From: a virus
DNA length: 35,970 bases
Virus record (IMG/VR): IMGVR_UViG_3300030390_002240
Location: 1 to 35,970 of that record
Reading direction: 5' to 3' (one strand)
In this document: positions 1 to 10,100 of the stretch, piece after piece
Layout of the letters: each line of letters opens with the position of its first letter
Position numbering within the stretch: the first letter of the stretch is position 1
Notes under the pieces: model-generated
Database searches by the model: none
The model's input: only the letters and a program-made list of their open reading frames with translations
What the model was told of the DNA's origin: nothing
Position numbers and translations under genes: made by a program

Positions 1-109
1 CTTGTAAAGCAAACCACATACCAATAATAGTCACCATGGCAAAGCCAACAGCTATCATTGTTTTTATGCTTATATTAAACCCCGTATTTTCATTCAATTC
101 TTTTGCCAT
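1..109 (-). CDS. Small membrane protein, N-terminal part only (runs off the left edge)
   Basis: An ATG at 109-107 opens a reading frame of 36 codons that stays open to the window edge. It begins MAKELNENTGFNISIKT and continues with a hydrophobic run (about residues 17-36: MIAVGFAMVTIIGMWFALQ), which reads as one transmembrane helix after a short polar N-terminus. It lies 20 bases after the outer-membrane protein gene and has an A-rich leader (CTAGAAAA) instead of a Shine-Dalgarno sequence. Short single-helix proteins at the end of a phage structural block are sometimes holins or spanin parts, but nothing visible here proves that. The C-terminal part is missing, so the function is open. The gene itself is likely real because of its start context, its open frame and its place in the unidirectional cluster. 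Confidence 0.6.
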   Translation of the reverse strand, partial: MAKELNENTGFNISIKTMIAVGFAMVTIIGMWFALQ

Positions 110-129
110 TTTTCTAGTTTTGAGTATAG

Positions 130-1179
130 TTAAAATATTACATAATTTACACCAAACTTAAAGTCATACCACTCTCTATTCCAATACTTGTTATATTTCC
201 CCTCAACAAAGTAACCTAAATGTTTTGTTTGCTTGTAACCAAGTATTAAACCACCATTATAATCTAACCATTGACTACCCTCGTATTTATGATAAGAGTA
301 ATCGTTACCCCCTTCTAAGTGATAAGGCATAACGTTAGCCCAAGCGTGTGACCAAAATGATTTTGTGTAGTGATAATAATCAAAACCAACAACAATAGAG
401 TGTTGTATTATTTGATCTAACTCATTACGTTTTCTTTCAGTATAATCAGCTAACATTGTAGGTATAACAACCTCTTCCCAAACCTCTTTGCTTGTTGCAA
501 CGAGTTCTCCTTCAGGAGAAATATACTCACTAGCAGCTACATTGACATTGTAGCCTTCTTGTAGTGCTAGGTAAGTGTAATGTATATTGCCATTGCTAAG
601 CACCCACTCTGCTAAAGGATCGTAACCATAAGGTTCAGATAACCTTTGAGCAAGCCCAGCATTAAAGGACAATTTGTCATTAACTTTATATCTATATCTT
701 TCTGACGTTTCAAGATATTTAATATCAGCAAAACCATCTTCTAAGTATTCACCTTTTAGTATATACTTATCATCTACAAATCTTATAAAGTGATGCTGAT
801 CTAAATATTCATTACCTTGTTGTCTTTTGTAATCTACTTCGAATAAAAACTCTAAGCCACGTACTTTACCCACGTTAGCACCATCTGACCAAGAGTCTTC
901 TGTGCCATCATAAAAAGTACTAGCTCTATTTTCATAACCAAACCTTGCGATCTTACGTATACCTAAAGCTAAGTTGTAATCATACGGCGTTTTTACTGTT
1001 ACAGTATTTAAACCATCAGTTACAGAAAACACATCTACATCTGATATTGAATTACCACCGTTAGCTGCAGCATAAAACGTAGCAAATTTAAAATACTTTT
1101 TAAAGTTTTGTGAACAACATTTTTTTGGCGTAGCGCAAGCAACAAGTGCTATACACATTATTATTATTAATTTTTTCAT
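130..1179 (-). CDS. Exported outer-membrane beta-barrel-like protein (349 aa)
   Basis: The protein starts MKKLIIIMCIALVACATPKK: a basic start, a hydrophobic core, then L12-V13-A14-C15, which fits a lipoprotein signal (lipobox). A signal peptidase I site after the CCSQ at 21-24 is an alternative. The mature part alternates polar and aromatic/hydrophobic residues in short segments typical of transmembrane beta strands, and the chain ends in FGVNYVIF with a terminal phenylalanine, the usual mark of outer-membrane barrels. I see no enzyme motif. Its ATG overlaps the stop of the 3472-residue ejection protein (ATGA), so the two are translationally coupled. A phage-encoded surface protein could alter the infected cell, for example in superinfection exclusion, assist lysis, or be a virion part; this is inference. 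The barrel fold is fairly likely; the function is unknown. Confidence 0.7.
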   Translation of the reverse strand: MKKLIIIMCIALVACATPKKCCSQNFKKYFKFATFYAAANGGNSISDVDVFSVTDGLNTVTVKTPYDYNLALGIRKIARFGYENRASTFYDGTEDSWSDGANVGKVRGLEFLFEVDYKRQQGNEYLDQHHFIRFVDDKYILKGEYLEDGFADIKYLETSERYRYKVNDKLSFNAGLAQRLSEPYGYDPLAEWVLSNGNIHYTYLALQEGYNVNVAASEYISPEGELVATSKEVWEEVVIPTMLADYTERKRNELDQIIQHSIVVGFDYYHYTKSFWSHAWANVMPYHLEGGNDYSYHKYEGSQWLDYNGGLILGYKQTKHLGYFVEGKYNKYWNREWYDFKFGVNYVIF

Positions 1180-4100
1180 ATATTAACTACTCTTCTTTTT
1201 GATTTCTTTGGGTTTATAACTCTACGATCTATAATTTTTCTACTTGATTTTTTTCTATCAATAATTCTTCTACCTCCAGCTGAAGTTGCAGATTTTTGTT
1301 TTCTATTTAAACCAACGTCCCATCTATTCCAACCAAGCACCATTGCTATTCTTTGCCAAATAGCGTTTTGACTATCTAATGATTCTGATAAATTATTAAC
1401 TTTGTTAATAGCTCTGTTTAAAGGTATATTTGTACCAGCTTCAACAACACCACTTATAGCCTCAGCACCTAACATCCACTGTCCTTCTTCTATTTCGTCT
1501 CTGTTAAATTTATAAGTTTGCAAAGCGTTGTACATTTTTCTTAACTTTATTCCAACTGGTGGTGAAAAGTTTGCAAATTCTAAAACTACATACTCATAAT
1601 CAGCTCTACCGCCTTTATCAGCTTCTATATTAAATCTTCTAACCATGTTTTTAATAGTAGAGACAATAGCACCATAAATACCTATACCTCTTAAACTACC
1701 ATCAAGCATACTATTAAGCATACGCTCTTTTTTACCCTTCAAAAATTCTTCTTCCTCGTCATCATCTAAAAATGGTAAAGCAAATAATGCCGACTGTAAA
1801 GAGTAAAATATTAAGTTTTGAGCAAAACCGTAGTAAATTATTTTAGAAACATGAGACTTAGCATCACCTCTACCATTTATTAAATCAAGAAAAGCTTTCT
1901 TTTGAATTCTAGAATACTGCATAGGCGTGTTTTGAAAAGCTAAAACTAATCTACCTAACACAGAAGCTTGCTCTTGAGATATTAAATCTGGCCTAGACGA
2001 CTGCTGTGTTTTTTCAGCTATTTCTTGAAAATCAACAAATGCTTTTTCTTTAGCATCAGTCTCTGACATACCTTCAGATAAATATTTATTTATTCTATTT
2101 CTATAAAACGTAGCACCACCAGAAGCTATAGCAAAACTATCAGCCATTTGCGTAGGTAAAAATCCTTTTTGAAGTATAAACCTTATTGCTGCATTTGTTT
2201 TACCAGTAAAACCTTTTGTCCTAGAAACACTTTGCATTAATTCCGCAGCGTTTAAATCTTGTTGTAAACCAGATCTTCTTTGCTTTAACATGTCTGAGTT
2301 AAACAAGAAAGAAAAATCTTCCCAGTATTGTCCTTGATTAGCAAACGCGCTTGCTGCGTTAAATAAATTATTGTCTTCCCAATTAATAAAGTTAACAGCG
2401 GATATAGTTTGTAGAACAGCGGATCTTGCGTTGAAAAACATGGTAGCACCAATAGAACCATTGATGTAGTTCATAAAATTATTTACCATTTTGTTTTTAC
2501 CAATATTTCTATTAGTACCGTTTTCCATTCGCCACAATATATCTTGCAAAGCTTCTCTTACGTTTTTACCATACAAAGCCTCAATCTTATTCATGTTCTC
2601 TCCCTCAAGCTCACCTTTACCATTCCAGTCGCCAAAAATTGCTTTTCTATTCTCAACAAATTCTGTTAAATAATCTTTTCTTCTAACCTCATTACCTTTT
2701 TGGTTTATGTCATAAGAAATACCTTGAGAAATCCACTCATCAGTTGGCTCTACATAACCTTCACTTGCTCTTGATATTAAACCTAAAGAGTCTGCAAAAG
2801 CTTTAAGGTCCTGATCACTCTCAACAATGTCTAGTAAATTTGCAAGATCTGTTTCTGATAAACCAGGAACCTCGTAACCAGCTTTATTCCATAAGTAAAC
2901 TCTAACAGCGTCTTCAACAATAAAATCATTGTTTAGTATTAACTCTTTTAACCTTTTTCTTAACCCAGATTGTTTTAATAAATCTTTATACTCGTTAGAA
3001 GATTGTTGTTTTGCTGTGTTTATTTTGTTATGAGCTTTGGCAAAAGGTCTTAGTAATATTTCTTCAAAAAACTTATAATCAAGATCTCCTTGAACTCCTT
3101 TACCTATAAAATTGTATAATAAACCTGCGAAGTCTTCAGCTGAAGGTGCTATCCATAATTGAAACCTACCTTTTCCTTCACCTCTTTTTTCTCCTTTAGT
3201 TTTAGAAAATCTTTTTTCAGCATCAACACCACTTTTTCTTTCAAGCATTTCATTAAATTGTCTACTATAATTAATGCTTTGTTTTCCTTTAGCTTGTCTA
3301 ACTTTTGACTTAATATCAAATTGATCTAAAACGTTTTTAACTACTTGCACATTTTGCAAGGCGTCATCAGCAAAATATATATCGTTGTAACCATCACCAA
3401 CCTTATCTACTATCCACAACGCTTTTGATTCTGGTGTTGAATTAGCAAGCCCAGTTATATTTTCTATAGGTATATCTATACCAACTCCTTTTAAAAACAA
3501 CTGTATAGACGCGGCTGAGTTAACTGGCCTAGCTGTTAATATAAAATTATCTTTTATACCAAACTTTTTAATTCTATTAATAAACTTTTGTAAAAAAGGA
3601 CCAGGTCTACCATCTACAACTTTGCTAAATTCTGAGAAATCATAAACATAACCTTGCTCTAAAAGATCTGCTCCTTTAGCAGCAAACTCCTCTGCTGTTA
3701 GCTTACCAGTTGTACCATCTGGAGTTGTAAACAAAACTTGTGAATTACTACGAGCTAAAGTGTCGTCAAAATCCCATATACTTATACCTTTGACTTGATT
3801 GTCTTTAGCCATTTGATCAGACTTTCTAATAGCTCTAGTGTATGATATTGAACTTTTAGAATTAGCAGCTGCTGATGTTTCTTTTTGTAACCTAACATAA
3901 CCATCACCATGTCTAGTCTGCTTACCATCCAAGCTTATAATAACTTTTAGCTCTGGATCACCTAGTGTTTTTTCACCATACATTCTACCAAGTGCTCCTT
4001 TTAAATCACCAAGTTTTTTTCCTTCTTCGTAATTTTCTTGCATTAAATATTGCATACCCATTTTGGAAACAATTTTGTCCATTTTTTTAGGTATTATATT

Positions 4101-7100
4101 TACTACAAATTCTTCAAAAATATTTTCAAGATCTTTTTCTACGTTTTCAGCGTTGTTAGATTTTACTATGTCTGCTATTTTAAGCATTAACTGGTGATGC
4201 GGTGTTAAATGATCGTATTCTAATTCTTGACCAACTTTACTTATGTCACCAGTGTATTTACCATTAACCATTAATCCTTCAGCCATACCATATACATAAG
4301 CAGCTTTTCTTGATACAGACTCCATACTACTACCAAACATAAACAACTCTTGCACAACATCCATCTCATTAAACAAATCGTCTTGATTATTGTATCTTTC
4401 AGTTGCTATTTTAACCATAAAAGTTATTAGCCTTCTAGCTTGCATTGCTTGTTCTTTCCTGCTTTCAAAATCAAAACTACCTTTTTGCATTTCTTCAATA
4501 ACGGCCTTAGAACTTTCTGAATAACCTTTTTCAATTCCTAAATCTTTTTGAATTTTGTTATTGTATTTTGTATCTCCTAGTTTAAACACTGTATTAGCTC
4601 TGTTTACCAAAGCTACATAATCACTTGCGCTAAAAGCTACTTGAGAGTATTGTTTTGTTTGTCCACGCTCGCTTGTGCTTTTAACAAGTCTATAACTACC
4701 ATCAGACTTTGGCATAAAAGTATTGTCACCTAAAACCCCTTGACTAGAATACATAGCCTTCATCATGAACAACCACTCGTAAGCCTCTTTCTTACTTAAA
4801 TTACCGGACTCAACAAGTTTTTCTATTTCTTTTACTTTGTTTACAAGGTTTTTTCTACCGTTTATAATACCTTTTTTAGTAAACGCAGCATTTTTAGTAA
4901 GCGTTCCACCATCAGGACCAGTCATACCAAACTTACCGAAAACATCTATATCGTTTTTTTCTTTACTTTGTAAATTCTCTTGTACAAATTTATCTAAACC
5001 TCTTGGCACTTCCATGCCCATTATTTCGTAATTAGCTTTTATAGTTCCGTATTGAGTTAAAAGACCTGTTGCACCAAACAATTGATTTGCTAATTCAATA
5101 GCACCATTTACTTTTTTACCTTTAGCATCAACACGATTTAATCTATCACCAAAAGTGTTTTTAAATATATCTTTTATTTTACCCACTAGCTCCTCACCAA
5201 TATATCTATCTTCTATTAATTCTATTTCTTCTTTAATTACAGATAATTCTTCTCTAACTATAGCTTGCTGTGCTTGTGTAGCATATCTACTAAAGAATAC
5301 ACTTTGAGCCATTTTAGACTTACCGTCTTCCATGTTAGCTCTTACTAAATTGTCAAGATCACCTGTTCTTTTAGATACATCAACTATAGTTTGTATTGTT
5401 GCAACGGTACCTATTATATTTAGCATAGATATAACTGATTGTTGAGCCAACCTATCTTCTCTAAAAGATTTACCGTCAATTATACCTATCATACTTTCTA
5501 ACAATGCCACATCTACAATAGGTTTTTTATGCCATATAAAATTGTTACGAACCCGCTTACCTTTATTGTAAAAATCTTTATATTTAGTTCTTGATATTCC
5601 AGTTGCTTCATAGGTAGATGTGTGACCCTCTGGTAGTATAGCTCCAAGAAACTCCATACCTAGTTTTTTTAGTGCCATTTGAGCATTTAACAACTCGTTA
5701 GAACCTCTTTGCTTTTGTCTTCTTAAGTTTTTAGCAAAAGGTTTTTTAGAGTATGGACTTAACTTTTCAGCATCAACACCAAATCGCTTTGCAATAACTT
5801 TATAAAGGATATTTGGCATGTCTTTATAAGACTTGTTTAAATCTATTATTTTACCTTCACCGTCAATAAACCCTAACTCATCTAGTTCTTTTATTCTAGC
5901 GGCTTCTTTTTCTTTTGTTTTAGCTGGTCCTTGATTTATTAATTCAAAACCTCTTGTTATAACTTTATTAAACTCAGCAAGTAAACCTAATTTTTTCCCA
6001 ACGTGCACCTTACCATCTAACTCTTCGTCTTGAACGTTGTCAGCATCAGAGTCGTCTATTATGTTAGCAACATCTTTCATATCGCCAACATCTTCACCAG
6101 TTCTGTCTTCAACCTTACCTTTTTGTTCTTCATTGTAAACATCTCCAGCTCTAAAACTTACTCTTGAATTTAAATAAGCAAAAAAGTCATCATTTTCAAG
6201 GTTAAAACCTAGTATATCACTGTATAAAGCAGAGTAAACTCTTTTTACAAAGTCTTTTGTTTCTTCTGGTGATCTTGCTACTTTTAACTTTGCAGCTATT
6301 AGTCTGTCAAAAATGTTTAGTTGTTGAATTATTTCAGCAGCTTTTTTAGCTCCTCCATTTTTCCAAGACTCAATAGTATAACCTAAAACTAAATCTCTTA
6401 CTAACTGCTCGTCTTCACTAAAATCTTCAAAGTCTTCTTCGTTAATTACATTTAGCTCTGGGTCTCTTTCAAATTCAATAGAAGCTTTACCTTCAGTTTG
6501 TTTTTCTATAGGATCTTGTTCTACGTCAACACTAGAGTCAATACCAACTTCTTTTTCTAAAGCTCTCTGTTCTTGAACATCTGCCATTTGTTGGTTTTGT
6601 CTTATAAACTCTGAGCTAACATTTACTAAACCTTGATTTTTTATTTTGCTAAAACCTTTACTAAACCTACCTCTCATAAACTCTCTGTTGTAATCTTTAA
6701 TAAAGTTTATAACATCTTGAGTTGATTTAATTTTCCAATTTAAACCTGTTTCTCTACCCATACGTCTAAACAAAGATGTTACTTGTCCTAAAAACCCAGT
6801 TGACATTTGAATATCACCTTGAGCTAAGGCTTCTGAAAATATAGTTAAAACTTCTTCCCACTGAATTTCTCCAGTTGATTTGTTTAAATAAACACCATCT
6901 TCCATTCCTTTCATAAACTTACCACCAACATAGCTTTGTGAAAAGCTTTTGCCATACGTTTGTTTTAGTTTGTTTAATAAAGCAAAACCCATTGCTTTTA
7001 TAATTTTCTTACCTTGTTTTGTTTGAGAAGTTTGAAATAACAAAGCATGAAAAGATTCGTGTCCAGCAACAAAGAAGTTACCACTACGAATAGCAGCCTC

Positions 7101-10100
7101 TTTGTTTATAACAAAAAAGAATTTACCATCTTTTTGGTAGAAAAAACCGGGTTGAACAGATCCATCTACTAAAGCAACTTTAGAATCATTTAATGTTCTT
7201 TTGTCTTTTTGAAGTTTTTTAATTTTCTTTTTATTCTTTTTATCTTTGTGCTTGACGTTTGACTCTTCGTCTGTAAGTTCTTGTATTTGTTTATCAATTT
7301 CTTCAATTCTCTGATCTACCTCGTCGTTTATTTTTTGTATTTGTATACTTCTTTTCTCAGACTCATTATCGTACTCGTCTTGATCTAAAACAATTATAGA
7401 TCCATTTTCAACATCACTTTTTGAAGTTCCAAATAAAGAAACCATATTGTTGATGCTTTTGTTTAACAACTCTACACCACTTTTAACACTACCAGTTTCT
7501 TGAATTTGCTTGTTAATTTCTTTTATTTGATTGTTAATCTCAGTGGCTCCAGCGCTATAAGGATCTAAACCAGCAACTTGTTTTTGTAATTTTAATTTTT
7601 TCATTACAAGATCAACCTCTTGAACTGTAGAGTATTTTGATAATTGAGACTGCGCCTGTTGTATTAACACAGCTTGCTCTTTTGTAGCTTTTAATTTTTT
7701 TATTTCTTGCAAATGTATTTGCTTAAGCTCTCTACCAGCTTTTGTTCTTTTATCAGGTATGTTATCCATAGCAGACTGAATAGCATTGATTTGATTGTCT
7801 ACTTCAGTTATTAGTTTTCCTGACTTTTTAGCGTAATAAGCATAAACTTTTTGTTTACGCATTCTCATGTTTCTTCTTCCTTTTTGAGCACCTAGACCTC
7901 CAGTTAAGAAAAAAGTTGCACTTATCATTTGACCAACAGCGTTTACATCTTGTATTTCTGGCGAGTAATTAGTTAAAAAGCTACTTTTAACAACGTCGTT
8001 TAAAGCCATGTCTAAAAATTCTTCACCAAACTCACCAATCATATCAGGTATTAAAGTTGCAAAAGAAGGGCCAATAGTTTTTTTCCAGTTTGTTATAGCT
8101 TTTAAATCTCCAGATTTTAACTTTTTTAAACCAGTTATTAAGTTGTTTTGTGCCTTTTTACCCATTAGTGTATTAAACCACTTGTATTCTGGTATTATTG
8201 CTTGAGAAACACCTGTCGCAAGACTTGTTGCTTGTGCGTATAAAAATGCTTTTTCAGGATCAAGGCCTCTTGCCCTACCATCAGCCATTCCTTCAAAACC
8301 AATAAGTTTTTGATTTAGTTTTACCTGCGCTAAACTTCTATTTAAAGTTTCACTACCTTTAACCTTGTAACCTAAACGACTAACCCAATTCATGCCGTCT
8401 TTATTAAGCTTATAACGCATGTCACCTTTACCAATTCTATTGGATTTAGCAATTTTCTTTATGTTAACTTTAGCTTTTGCTAATTCTTGAACGTATGATA
8501 GCCCAGTAAATATTGAGTGAGCAGTGTGATACAAAAACTCACCAGGGTTTTCTGACCTTAAATTATCCCACGAGAAAAACTCTCCTAACGCACCTGGCGC
8601 ATCTTTTAAGCTTTCAATTTTTCCAAAAGCGTCAAGATTTTTCCAAGGTGTAGCGTCTTTATCATAAGGTAAATAACCCTCAGAAGGAGCTATAAGTTCT
8701 AACAAGTAGTCTGTAACCAAACTTTGTGGACCATAACCACCTCCTACATTTTCTTCTTTTTCTAAATAACCTAAACCTTCAAAAAGAGCTAGTGTAAACA
8801 AGTTGTTTCTAACACCACCTTTTAAAACAGCGTTAGATGCTTTTAAACTACCTCTTAGTTGAAGCTTAGCATTGTAGTAAGACATTCCTATATTAAAGAT
8901 ATGACCAACAACCGGTATGTGTTTTAACCCGTTTTCCCAAGCTTTAAACTCTCCTTCTAAGTTTTCAAAATTGTGCTTGTTAAAAACACCTTCTGCAGCA
9001 TTGAAATTTAAAGCTTTAAAAACAGCCTCGTACTCTGCTTTTAAATCATCTTGCCTTTGATTTAACTCTACTTTTTCTTTTTCTAAATTATCATAAGTGG
9101 TAAGTAAACTTTCTCGTTTAGCATTTAAACCTGGTAAACTGTTGTTTATTTCTTCTTGAGCTTTTTTAGCTACATCTTCATTTATGTAACCAGTAGTTCT
9201 TTCAGTGTTGTCTGGGTTACGCTCAAAAGTTGAGTTTTCACTTACAACTTTTTTAAGATCGTTTAGTCTTTGTAACTCAGTCTCGTAAATATTTTTTTCT
9301 TTTAATAAATCAGTCTCAGCATCATTAAAAAGATTTATGTCGTTTTCTAAGTCACAACTTTGGTCTTCTGTTTTTTTAACGTATTCATTTAAAACATACA
9401 TTTTAGATTTATAAATAATTTCATTTTTCCTGTCTTTATTTAAATCTAAAGCTAAGTTATTTTTTAACCTTGCTGTTTCTGTGTTTGTAAAAAACATTAA
9501 AGATGCTGCTTCCATCTCTTTTGCTAGTAATCCAAAATCTAAATTTTCAGACTCATGACCACCAAAAAGAGCAACAACTTTATTAAGATGAGAACCCGAG
9601 TATTTTGAAAGAGAAAAAATTTCAGTAAACAATTCTCTGTTGCTAGCCATAAGTTCTCTAGCTTTAGTCACGTCTTCAGTTTCGGAAGGTGTTGCATCTT
9701 GAAAAGCTAACTCACCATCAATATTGTTTTTGCTAGCATAATTTAACCACTCTTGTTTATTGCTAAATTTTGCCTTAGGGTACATTTGTGTTAAATGTGC
9801 TAAAGCAGAGTTTGTAGATTTTTTATCGTGCTCTTCTACTAGTTTAACAGCGTTTTCGTGATCTTTTTTGTCTAGTATATTTTCAGTTGATATATCTAAA
9901 CCATTTTCATTAGCACCAATTTTAACACCAGCATCTTCTAATCCGTTTTTTGTTTCATCAACATACTTAATATCATCTTTACTCAATATCACTAACTGAG
10001 CACCAGCACCAGTTGGTCCACCACCTCCACCCATTCTGTCAAGACCAAAACTTTCTGTAGTATTGTAGTTTTGCACATTGGTCACCACTCTTTCATCCGG

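Noticed and set aside
4193-4220. YDHLTPHHQ near residue 2460 of the giant protein as an HNH nuclease
   Set aside because: Only part of an HNH pattern is present and no zinc or beta-beta-alpha context is visible.
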